Below, in pieces: positions 57,022 through 64,000 of a stretch of DNA of 64,000 nt. Made by a program: the position numbers and the translations under genes. The DNA comes from Paenibacillus hunanensis (lineage in GTDB: Bacteria > Bacillota > Bacilli > Paenibacillales > Paenibacillaceae): assembly GCF_014645615.1 (NCBI RefSeq), contig NZ_BMMB01000004.1, forward strand, positions 496,001 to 560,000, given 5' to 3'. The notes under the pieces were generated by a model that saw only the letters and a list, made by a program, of their open reading frames with translations, did not search any database and was not told the origin of the DNA. Each line of letters starts with the position of its first letter. Position 1 is the first letter of the stretch.

Positions 57022-58512
57022 TTACCGAAGCGGCATTTCCAGTACGAATACATTGCCATGCTCATCGGATGAGGCGATATACAGATTGCCCTCCATTCGC
57101 TGGGCAAGACGTCGTGCGAGTGGCAAGCCAAGCCCTGTACCGCTACTCGTACGCGAGCGATTCTGGCTCAGCGTGGTATACGGCTCAAATACGAGCTCCT
57201 GCTGATCCGCTGGAATCATCGGGCCAGAGCTACGAATGCGAATTTGCACGATTTCATCGCGAAGCTGACTTTCGACTACAATCCAGCCATGCTGGGGAAG
57301 ATTGTATTTAACGGCATTGTCGAGTAGATTGAGCAAAATATGCATCAGATGCTTCGGATCAGCAAGCAGCTGCACCGACTGATCGAGCTTCACATCAAGC
57401 TGGATGCCTGCACTGGTCGCTTTGCCGCGTGTTCGAGCGGCGGCGTCCTCGATTAGCTCATTCAGCTGTACCTGCTCAGGATGCAGCTCGAAGTCGTATT
57501 TATCCAGCAGCGATAAGCGGATCGAATCCTCAATGAGCTCAATCAACCGACGAATTTCAGATGAAATGCTCGCGCTTGCTTCACGCACTAGCTCAGGATC
57601 ATCCCCATACATCCCTAGCAGGTCGGCATACGATTGGATGGAGGTGGCAGGCGTTTTTAGCTCATGGCTAATATTGCCGATGAATGCCTTTTGCAGCTGC
57701 TCCAGTGCAGAGAGCTTGGTTACCGCTTGCTGTAGCTGTAGCTTCTCCTGCTCTAATAAATTCATGCTTCGCTCGATCATGCCGCCCATCTCAGTAATAC
57801 TGTCACCTAGCTCACCTAGCTCATCGGAGCGCTTGAGCAGGGCATGCTGCTCGTCTGGGTAACGACCACGAGCGATTGCACGAGCTTCCGTCATTAAGGT
57901 ATGAATGTCACGGGTCTGCCGATGAATGTACAGCCAGCCGATGAGGAAGCTGCTGGCAAGTACAGCGGCACCTGTCCATAGACAGAGCATGAGCATATTA
58001 TGGTAAAACTCCTGCTGCTCTGCAATCGATAGGTGTAGCTGAATCACACCGAGCAGCTGATCGGCACCATAGACAGGTGCCAAATACAGCACATTCGAGC
58101 CTTCCGTAATATACGCGGTCTGTCCTTGCAGTGCATATCGCATCGCTGCGCTCACATCACTACGGCGAGCCAGCGGCAAAGAATCACCGCGTAGCTCGCC
58201 GTTTCGATCATATACAATCACTCGCATATTACTGGCTGCACCCAGATCAACCGCCAGCTCAGCTGCTCGCCTTTGCATAAATAATAGCGGAGATAATCGC
58301 TCGCCACTCAAATACGCCTGCTGAATACGCAGCTGCATCAGATCGCTCTGGCGTAGCAAGAGCTGTTCTGTCTGCTGCTGCTGATTACTGCGAATACCGG
58401 ATAGTACAAGTAGACTAAGCACAGTAACGGTAAATAACAGCAGGGCACCGAGCAGCAATGGGAATTTCCAGCGTAAGCCGAGCCGAGGGTGAAGCAGTGA
58501 ACGTGCTCTCAT
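57022..58512 (-). CDS. Sensor histidine kinase (OmpR-type partner)
   Basis: The 496-residue kinase has membrane segments at about 15-40 and 172-195, enclosing an extracytoplasmic sensor domain. A HAMP-like region (RGRYPDEQHALLKRSDELGELGDSI), HisKA with FIGNISHELKTPATS (phospho-His), and HATPase_c with NLLDNAVKYN, GTGLGLPLARR follow. In the G1 region RSSGP replaces the usual DNGP-like sequence, a departure worth noting though the other boxes are intact. The start overlaps the regulator gene's stop by four bases (ATGA). Confidence 0.93.
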   Translation of the reverse strand: MRARSLLHPRLGLRWKFPLLLGALLLFTVTVLSLLVLSGIRSNQQQQTEQLLLRQSDLMQLRIQQAYLSGERLSPLLFMQRRAAELAVDLGAASNMRVIVYDRNGELRGDSLPLARRSDVSAAMRYALQGQTAYITEGSNVLYLAPVYGADQLLGVIQLHLSIAEQQEFYHNMLMLCLWTGAAVLASSFLIGWLYIHRQTRDIHTLMTEARAIARGRYPDEQHALLKRSDELGELGDSITEMGGMIERSMNLLEQEKLQLQQAVTKLSALEQLQKAFIGNISHELKTPATSIQSYADLLGMYGDDPELVREASASISSEIRRLIELIEDSIRLSLLDKYDFELHPEQVQLNELIEDAAARTRGKATSAGIQLDVKLDQSVQLLADPKHLMHILLNLLDNAVKYNLPQHGWIVVESQLRDEIVQIRIRSSGPMIPADQQELVFEPYTTLSQNRSRTSSGTGLGLPLARRLAQRMEGNLYIASSDEHGNVFVLEMPLR

Positions 58513-59195
58513 GCCTGCGGCTCCGAGCGATAGCCGATCCCGTAAACCGTTTGCAATAGTGACTGGTGCGGATCAAGCTTCTTGCGCAGTCGTTGAATAT
58601 GAATATCAACGGTACGTGTCTCGCCTAAATAATCCATTCCCCAGACCAGCTCCAGTAGCTCATCTCGTGTATATACACGTCCGGGATGTGTAGCCAACAG
58701 CAGCAACAGATCGAATTCCTTGGGCGTAAGCTCCAGTGACTGACCATCGATTCGCGCTTCACGACTGGCAGGCTGTACGGTGAGTGGGCCGAGTGTTCGC
58801 GGCTCATCGAGTGGTGGGGGTGCATTTTCCCGATCCACACGACGAGCGAGCGCCTTGATCCGTGCGATCAATTCACGAATATCAAAAGGCTTGGCAACAT
58901 AGTCATCCGCACCAAGCTCCAAACCCAGCACACGGTCAATCACATCATCGCGTGCAGTTAGCAGGACAATGCCTAAGCCGCGGCGTTGCTCCAGCCTGCG
59001 GCATACTTCATAGCCATCCATTTCAGGCATCATCACATCAAGCACGAGCACATCCGGACGGAACTGTTCTACACGCACTAGCGCGTCTCTGCCATCGGTT
59101 GCCGTCTCGACTGTAAAATGCTCCCGTTTGAGCGCGTAGGCAATCGAGTTGCGAATGGCAGCTTCATCATCCGCAATCAGCACACGTGTAGACAT
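58509..59195 (-). CDS. OmpR-family response regulator
   Basis: The 228-residue product has a receiver domain (ADDEAAIRNSI; phospho-Asp in DVLVLDVMMPEMDGYEV; Lys in DYVAKPFDI) and a winged-helix output domain (LELTPKEFDLLLLLATHPGRVYTRDELLELVWGMDY...TVDIHIQRLRKKL). AAAGGAG precedes the ATG. It partners the kinase encoded immediately downstream and lies 21 bases from the CBS gene, forming a three-gene operon. Confidence 0.95.
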   Translation of the reverse strand: MSTRVLIADDEAAIRNSIAYALKREHFTVETATDGRDALVRVEQFRPDVLVLDVMMPEMDGYEVCRRLEQRRGLGIVLLTARDDVIDRVLGLELGADDYVAKPFDIRELIARIKALARRVDRENAPPPLDEPRTLGPLTVQPASREARIDGQSLELTPKEFDLLLLLATHPGRVYTRDELLELVWGMDYLGETRTVDIHIQRLRKKLDPHQSLLQTVYGIGYRSEPQA

Positions 59196-59216
59196 GGACA
59201 GGCTCCTTTCCCATCA

Positions 59217-59621
59217 TTAATCGGTAATGGTATCATTGTAATATTCGATAATGTCTTTACGACGGATAATGCCAAGGAACATGCCTTCATTATCAGTGAC
59301 CGGAACAAAGTTCTGATCAGCAGCGCGATTCAGCATATCTTCCATGTTCGCAGTGATGACGACACTCTCATTATGTACACGGCGCTGAATATCCGTAAGC
59401 GGTACATGACGCATCGCTTCAAAGTCAAGATTGAACGCATTTTTGAGCTTCCATAGTAGATCACCCTCGGATAATGTGCCTACATATTTTCCCTGCTCAT
59501 CAATAATAGGGATAGCTGAATACGGATGACGCTCTAGCTGCTCCAGCGCTTCCAGCATGGAGGCTTTCGACGATACATAAGTAACCTGCTCTTTAGGCAG
59601 GAGGAAATGTGAGATTTGCAC
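59217..59621 (-). CDS. Paired-CBS-domain protein
   Basis: The GTG at 59621 is chosen because AAAGGAG sits eight bases before it; the frame's earlier GTG at 59630 overlaps that site. The ~134-residue product is two CBS motifs: SMLEALEQLERHPYSAIPIIDEQGKYVGTLSEGDLL and ANMEDMLNRAADQNFVPVTDNEGMFLGIIRRKDII. CBS pairs bind adenosine nucleotides such as AMP, ATP or c-di-AMP and act as metabolic sensors. Being first in an operon with a two-component pair suggests it links energy or nucleotide status to that signalling. Confidence 0.9.
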   Translation of the reverse strand: MQISHFLLPKEQVTYVSSKASMLEALEQLERHPYSAIPIIDEQGKYVGTLSEGDLLWKLKNAFNLDFEAMRHVPLTDIQRRVHNESVVITANMEDMLNRAADQNFVPVTDNEGMFLGIIRRKDIIEYYNDTITD

Positions 59622-59763
59622 AAATGTCACTCCTTTACATCATATGTTATCAATAATATTTCCATTAAAACACATTTTGAATCGCATGTGTAAAGGTTTA
59701 CAGCATTGTAGCCACAAAGCAGGCAATGCATAACGCCATATTTTCGACCAGGGAGCGATAAGA

Positions 59764-60204
59764 ATGAAGACCAAGCAACAGCTAATTGATGCGATTGTAA
59801 CGCAGTTTCAAAAGACCGAGCTATACAGGGATGACCGTATTCAGTGGGTCGAAGCCGCCTTTGACGATTCATGGCATGGTGATCTGGAACCGCAGATTGC
59901 GATTGATCCGGATGGATATAGACTACTACTATATGAGCGTGGAATTCAAATAATGAACAAAAAAATGAGTCCAGAGCGTGAACACGATATCATTTACTGG
60001 ATACTAGATAGCTGTATTCAGACGGCGGCTTATCTGGAGCTGCTGGATCGGCATGGGATTGAATCGGGTAAAGGTCATTTACAGATGACAGCTACCGTGC
60101 AGGCGGAGTGGTCGGCATTGATTGGGCGCGCATTTGCAGCGACGGATGCTATATATGAGGAGATGTATCGTAGTGGGAAAAGAGGAGAGCTAGAACAGAT
60201 GTAA
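59764..60204 (+). CDS. Imm63-like immunity protein
   Basis: The 146-residue acidic product has HDIIYWILDSCIQTAAYLELLDRHGIESGKGH followed by a helical Trp-containing tail (VQAEWSALIGRAF), which resembles the Imm63 immunity family pattern; recognition is moderate. GGGAGCG precedes the ATG. No toxin gene is adjacent, so if the call is right it is an orphan immunity protein. It is divergent from the CBS operon. Confidence 0.6.
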   Translation: MKTKQQLIDAIVTQFQKTELYRDDRIQWVEAAFDDSWHGDLEPQIAIDPDGYRLLLYERGIQIMNKKMSPEREHDIIYWILDSCIQTAAYLELLDRHGIESGKGHLQMTATVQAEWSALIGRAFAATDAIYEEMYRSGKRGELEQM

Positions 60205-60311
60205 TGATGCAGCTATATCAGGCTCTGCTCCACTACCAATAAAGCGACAAAAGCTGGATGAATATAGATAGAGGCTATTGCGCTGGATGTGTAGCGTATC
60301 ACCTATCGATG

Positions 60312-60346
60312 AAGACATTATTCCTAGGAATAATGTCTTTTTTTGT
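60312..60346 (+). terminator. Palindromic terminator with T7 tail
   Basis: A 28-base perfect palindrome (AAGACATTATTCC.../...GGAATAATGTCTT, 60312-60339) ends in a T run of seven. It follows the Imm63-like gene by about 110 bases. Confidence 0.82.
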
Positions 60347-60388
60347 AGTGATTTTCATTGTGTAAGTATTGATTTTGAACAATAAAAT

Positions 60389-60396
60389 GCCGATAT
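60389..60396 (+). promoter_or_regulatory. Sigma-D -10-like element upstream of the soluble chemoreceptor gene
   Basis: GCCGATAT is a perfect sigma-D -10 box, 157 bases before the chemoreceptor start, but no TAAA occurs 14-16 bases upstream. The rest of the 60347-60553 gap is AT-rich with no gene. Confidence 0.35.
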
Positions 60397-60553
60397 ATGA
60401 ATCAATCCTTATACACCAAATATAGGAATTATATCTATTGCTATCACTTACATTCAATTATATTCTTTAATTGGAAATTGATAATTTAATTAATTGAGTG
60501 AATGTGATGAATTGCTACAAAATTTATAAATTGCTACAGGGGGATATGCCGGT

Positions 60554-61462
60554 ATGGAAAAATTGAGTGAGCAAGTTACAGACGAATTGGTCGTACGCGC
60601 ATTGCAAGAAAATTTGGCTATTATTCGATTTGATACGGAGCATCGTGTAGCTTATGTAAATGATATTTTTGCGCGTGTGGTCGGTTATTCGCCAAGCGAG
60701 ATGATCGGCATGCATCACCGTAATTTATGCTTTGCTGACTTTGCGAATAGCTCAGAATACGTATCCTTTTGGGACAATCTATTTACAGGGATAACCTTTC
60801 ACGATAGAATTTTACGCCGTAATTCAAATGATGATGAGGTATGGCTGGAAGCGACCTATATGCCCGTATGGGATCAAGCACGCCGTCATGTCATCGGTGT
60901 AACCAAGGTCGCCACCGATATTACCGAACGTCATCACCATCTGAGCCATGTTGTAGATGATCTGCAAAATACAGCAAAAATGCTCCATCAGCGTTCATCT
61001 GACGGTATGCTGCACAGTGAGGAGCTGCTCGTCAGTATGGAGCAGATCGCGCAGGTGACCTCAGCCAATGGAGATACGATTCATCGACTGCAAGAGCAAG
61101 CTTACGAAATTCAGGATGTCGTACAAACGATTCGTAAAATCGCCTCGCAAACGCAAATGCTCGCCCTGAACGCAGCGATTGAAGCCGCACGCGCTGGTGA
61201 CTTTGGACGTGGCTTTAATGTAGTTGCACAGGAGGTCGGCAAGCTATCGAATATGGTGCAGGAATCGATCACTCAGGTGAAGCGTAGCGTTGACGCAATG
61301 GACTTAGAGGTGCGCAAAATCTCCAATACGACGGTAGAGGTGGAGCAGAGTGTCAAGCGTGGACAGGAGCGTATGCAGACGGCGATGGAATCGTTTACTG
61401 CAATCTTTACATCAGCCAATGAGCTGAACATTCAGGCGGATCGAGTGACGCATGAGATTTGA
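60554..61462 (+). CDS. Soluble PAS-domain chemoreceptor (methyl-accepting type)
   Basis: The 302-residue protein has an N-terminal PAS domain (residues ~15-125: [30 protein letters not shown], ending [11 protein letters not shown]) and a short signalling coiled coil with the CheW/CheA-binding tip [37 protein letters not shown]. There is no membrane segment, so it senses an internal signal such as redox or a small ligand. The coiled coil is short compared with full receptors. GGGGGATATG lies upstream of the ATG. Confidence 0.92.
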   Translation: MEKLSEQVTDELVVRALQENLAIIRFDTEHRVAYVNDIFARVVGYSPSEMIGMHHRNLCFADFANSSEYVSFWDNLFTGITFHDRILRRNSNDDEVWLEATYMPVWDQARRHVIGVTKVATDITERHHHLSHVVDDLQNTAKMLHQRSSDGMLHSEELLVSMEQIAQVTSANGDTIHRLQEQAYEIQDVVQTIRKIASQTQMLALNAAIEAARAGDFGRGFNVVAQEVGKLSNMVQESITQVKRSVDAMDLEVRKISNTTVEVEQSVKRGQERMQTAMESFTAIFTSANELNIQADRVTHEI

Positions 61463-61590
61463 GGATCAGTTATAGAGTGGAAAGATTGGATCGCAGGTTA
61501 TTTTAAAAGAGCCTTGTCTGTTACGGAAGAGAATCACTCCAGCATCATAACACGAAGCCTAGTCTATACAATGAATAGCCAAACCAATAC

Positions 61591-61637
61591 AGCCAGAGTC
61601 AGCAGAGGATCATCATATCCTCCGACTCTGGCTTTTT
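61591..61637 (+). terminator. Intrinsic terminator after the soluble chemoreceptor gene
   Basis: AGCCAGAGTC (61591-61600) pairs with GACTCTGGCT (61624-61633), with an inner AGGAT/ATCCT stem, followed by TTTT. The gap 61463-61857 holds no credible gene. Confidence 0.85.
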
Positions 61638-61857
61638 GCATAGCGTTTTACCGTGTTGGGATATCCAAGCGACAAGCTTCTACACTGATAACATACATTT
61701 ATGTATCTATACATCATATTCGATAGAATTTGTTTAAATAAATTTAATGAAACAATTAAATATGTTGAAAGAAAAATATAGATATGATAGAGTGAACTCG
61801 TCAGATGACATTGTCAGATTCAACTACCCGTGTTTTACACATAAAAAGGAGGAGCTT

Positions 61858-63096
61858 ATGAAGCCCCAATTTCGTTATTTAGATCAACCGGTATTAGAGC
61901 CGATGCCTGGATGTGCCTGGGCAGATAAAATGGTGCTAAATCCAGCTATCGTAAAAGACCCGGAATCCGATACGATCCATATGCTATTTAGAGCGACAGG
62001 CCCGTGGTCAGAGAAGAAGCGGGAGGGCTGCCATGATCCGTATCCTATCTTCTTAGGTTATGCGAAAAGTGATGATCGAGGACAGACCTGGGATGCTGAT
62101 TTCTCCAGACCTGCACTGGCTCCAGCGCTTGGATATGAAGAAGAGGAGCTATATATTACCGATATTGATGGAAATCGTGTTCGGAATTACGCGAATGGCT
62201 GCATCGAAGATCCACGCATTTTCCCGATTGAGGGTGAGCTGTATATGTCGGTCGCCTGTCGTATTTTCCCACCAGGGCCTTACTGGCTGAGTGATCAGGA
62301 GCCACCTGTGGAGACGCGATTCGAATATGTACCGGATTGGATTTTCCATACGAGTGATGCGGATGCCTTTGTACAAACTGCTCGTGCCAATGATACGGTC
62401 ACTGTGCTGTATAAGCTGAATCTGGATCAGCTGAAATGTGGTAATTATGAACACGCATTTGCTTATATCGGCCCACTCACAGAAGGACACATTAGCGATA
62501 ATCGAGATGTTTTTTTATTTCCAGACAAAATGCGTATCGCTGATCAGGAACGCTATGTTATGCTTCATCGCCCGATGAATGTAAAGCCCTTTCCAGAAGG
62601 GGAGTGTGTACAAAAGCCATCAATCTATCTAGCCAGTGCGAATACGATAGAGGAATTCGCTTCGTCGCAGGCAGAGCATCGATTGCTCGCAGCCCCGATA
62701 TTTGATTGGGAGGAGAATCGTATCGGTGCTAGCTGGCCGCCGCTAAAAATTAACGAGCGAGAATGGCTTATTCCGTATCATGGCAAGAAAAATGTGCAAT
62801 TTGGCTATACACAATCCTTTATGATTGTGGAAGAGCAGGAACATGATTATCCTATATTAACGCACCGCTGCCCGGATCGGCTTATGTATGCAGAGCGTGA
62901 ATGGGAGATGCCTTCGGACTATCCAACGCCATGCTTATTTACAACCGGAGGCGTAATTATAGATGGTGAATTGATCATGGCTTATGGTGCGGCAGATCAG
63001 AAGGTTGGCATCTCCTGGGTGAATCTGGAGCAGCTGATCCAGCATATTCGCCAATATGATGCAGAAGGTAAGCAGCTGCACACCACTTCAGTATAA
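61858..63096 (+). CDS. GH130-like glycoside phosphorylase/hydrolase
   Basis: The frame is open from 61747, but the ATG at 61858 follows AAAAGGAGG and gives 412 residues. The product shows five-bladed propeller motifs of GH130: LNPAIVKDPESDTIHMLFRATG, GYAKSDDRGQTWD, CIEDPRIFPIEGELYMS and MVLHRP-like YVMLHRPMN. Family members phosphorolyse or hydrolyse beta-mannosides, fitting the beta-mannosidase at the other end of the window. The acid/base Asp is expected in EDPRIF. It is followed by an inverted repeat and a LacI regulator gene, suggesting a mannoside-utilisation locus running past the window. Confidence 0.82.
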   Translation: MKPQFRYLDQPVLEPMPGCAWADKMVLNPAIVKDPESDTIHMLFRATGPWSEKKREGCHDPYPIFLGYAKSDDRGQTWDADFSRPALAPALGYEEEELYITDIDGNRVRNYANGCIEDPRIFPIEGELYMSVACRIFPPGPYWLSDQEPPVETRFEYVPDWIFHTSDADAFVQTARANDTVTVLYKLNLDQLKCGNYEHAFAYIGPLTEGHISDNRDVFLFPDKMRIADQERYVMLHRPMNVKPFPEGECVQKPSIYLASANTIEEFASSQAEHRLLAAPIFDWEENRIGASWPPLKINEREWLIPYHGKKNVQFGYTQSFMIVEEQEHDYPILTHRCPDRLMYAEREWEMPSDYPTPCLFTTGGVIIDGELIMAYGAADQKVGISWVNLEQLIQHIRQYDAEGKQLHTTSV

Positions 63097-63114
63097 CTAC
63101 GTATATATGACACT

Positions 63115-63167
63115 ATACCCTTGAAACAAGCAGATATAGATAGACTATGCTGCTTATTCAAGGGTAT
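63115..63167 (+). terminator. Inverted repeat between the GH130-like and LacI genes
   Basis: ATACCCTTGAA (63115-63125) and TTCAAGGGTAT (63157-63167) pair perfectly, with an inner AGCAG/CTGCT stem. The following T tract is weak, so attenuation or an operator is also possible. Confidence 0.6.
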
Positions 63168-63229
63168 TTGAGTTGAAAAAAGTTTAAAAACGAATTATGA
63201 TTAATAAAAAATCGTAAGGAGCTAGACAA

Positions 63230-64000
63230 GTGAAAAAGGTTACCTTACAGATGATTGCAGAGCAGGTTGGTGTGTCGAAGGCGCTTGTATCGAAAGCGCT
63301 CTCTAATGATCCTGCTGTCAACAACAGTACTCGCGAGCAGATCTGGAAGACTGCACAGGACATGGGGTACCGTTTTGATAAGCTACGCAAATCATCTCAA
63401 TTTACGAAGACTGGAAATATTGCTGTGCTGATGCCTGAAGCATATTTGGATGATATGGAATACTGGGGTAAAATTATTCGCGGCATTGATAAAGAACTGT
63501 CAGGCTATGATTTTAGTATGATGCTGTCGGGTATTGATATTTCGCTGGAACCGAAGGAAGGAATGCCGTCTAGCATTAGTGAATCCAAGGTGGATGGTGC
63601 ACTCCTGCTAGGACATGTTCCCGAAGATTACATAAAAGCGATTGAAGCGGCAGAGATTCCTTTTGTGCTGGTCGATTCCAATATTCAAAATGTGGAATAT
63701 GATCATGTGCTCGCTAACAACTATATTGGAGCCTACAATGCTACGATGAAATTGCTTCAAAGTGGGCATCGTACACTCGCTTTTGTCGGAGACATGGAGA
63801 CAGCATTGAGCTTTAAAGAACGAGATCGTGGTTTTGAAGAAGCGGCAAAGGATCATAATAGTAACGCAAGTGCTGATGATCAGGCTCGCATTACCTGGGT
63901 GCGCGGCTTAGGCGTTAGTGGTCGCGGTAACTATACGAATTCAGAATTTATGGATAAGCTACGCTCCTCTATTGTAGATGAACAGGTTACAGGCTTCTTT
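63230..64000 (+). CDS. LacI-family transcriptional regulator, 3'-truncated
   Basis: AAGGAG (63215-63220) precedes a GTG start; the frame is open to the window end (about 257 codons). The N-terminus is a classic LacI headpiece (TLQMIAEQVGVSKALVSKALSNDPAVNNSTREQIWKTAQDMGYRFDKL), followed by a periplasmic-binding-like effector domain (NIAVLMPEAYLDD, VDGALLLGHVPEDY, IPFVLVDSN, GHRTLAFVGD). It probably represses the adjacent GH130 and downstream transport genes until a mannoside-type inducer binds. Confidence 0.92.
   Translation, partial: MKKVTLQMIAEQVGVSKALVSKALSNDPAVNNSTREQIWKTAQDMGYRFDKLRKSSQFTKTGNIAVLMPEAYLDDMEYWGKIIRGIDKELSGYDFSMMLSGIDISLEPKEGMPSSISESKVDGALLLGHVPEDYIKAIEAAEIPFVLVDSNIQNVEYDHVLANNYIGAYNATMKLLQSGHRTLAFVGDMETALSFKERDRGFEEAAKDHNSNASADDQARITWVRGLGVSGRGNYTNSEFMDKLRSSIVDEQVTGFF

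Noticed and set aside
60205..60553. Riboswitch upstream of the PAS chemoreceptor
   Set aside because: The AT-rich leader has no conserved aptamer-like structure that I can recognise.

Overview
The window reads as a chromosomal segment of a Paenibacillus-like member of the Bacillota. This is inferred from strong AGGAGG-type ribosome sites, YesM/YesN two-component pairs, LplB/YtcP-type sugar permeases with no ATPase beside them, lipoproteins, and a dense set of secreted and cytoplasmic glycoside hydrolases. No rRNA, tRNA, CRISPR array, insertion sequence or prophage structural gene was seen. Most genes have moderate G+C; one block (about 43.57-47.6 kb) is conspicuously AT-rich and looks acquired.

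Region 1 (1-20.9 kb) is a polysaccharide-utilisation locus on the + strand. It holds a modular secreted clan GH-A hydrolase (cut by the left edge), a GH2 beta-mannosidase-like enzyme, a very large GH106-like enzyme, a GH140/apiosidase-like enzyme, a YesN-type AraC response regulator, a YesM-type histidine kinase, a D-amino-acid aminotransferase, and two permeases plus a solute-binding lipoprotein. The likely logic is extracellular attack, import of oligosaccharides, intracellular trimming, and induction through the two-component pair. A trans-acting ATPase is presumably shared.

Region 2 (21-40.7 kb) is mixed housekeeping and accessory: two small membrane peptides, a YvyF-like flagellar protein, a VOC protein, an AraC regulator, an SPFH/NAD-kinase-like gene pair, a DUF4179-like membrane protein, a chemoreceptor with a convincing sigma-D promoter, a GH27 alpha-galactosidase, DegV and DUF1836 genes, an XRE regulator, a TerD-vWA protein, a secreted beta-helix protein, a DUF3139 protein, a GCAGA pentanucleotide tandem array, a lipoprotein, a SUKH-like immunity protein and a GNAT acetyltransferase.

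Region 3 (40.98-48.3 kb) is a defence-type island. A NERD-nuclease/UvrD-like helicase and a membrane-anchored Mrr-like nuclease are followed by a three-gene, overlapping, AT-rich operon that matches the ABC-three-component (ABC-3C) architecture: DUF4297-like nuclease effector, small middle component, DUF3732 Rad50-like ATPase. An XRE repressor and a divergent small gene with a repeated operator candidate follow. This is the best candidate in the window for an unusual system; ABC-3C systems as a class are already described bioinformatically.

Region 4 (48.5-64 kb) holds a TetR/membrane-fusion/RND efflux operon, a beta-propeller lipoprotein, a winged-helix protein, a CBS - OmpR regulator - histidine kinase operon, an Imm63-like protein, a soluble PAS chemoreceptor, a GH130-like phosphorylase/hydrolase and a LacI regulator cut by the right edge.

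A feature running across loci is low-complexity Ser/Thr/Asn/Gln-rich material inserted inside folded domains: the kinase ATP lid, an Ig-like domain, and an AraC DNA-binding domain.
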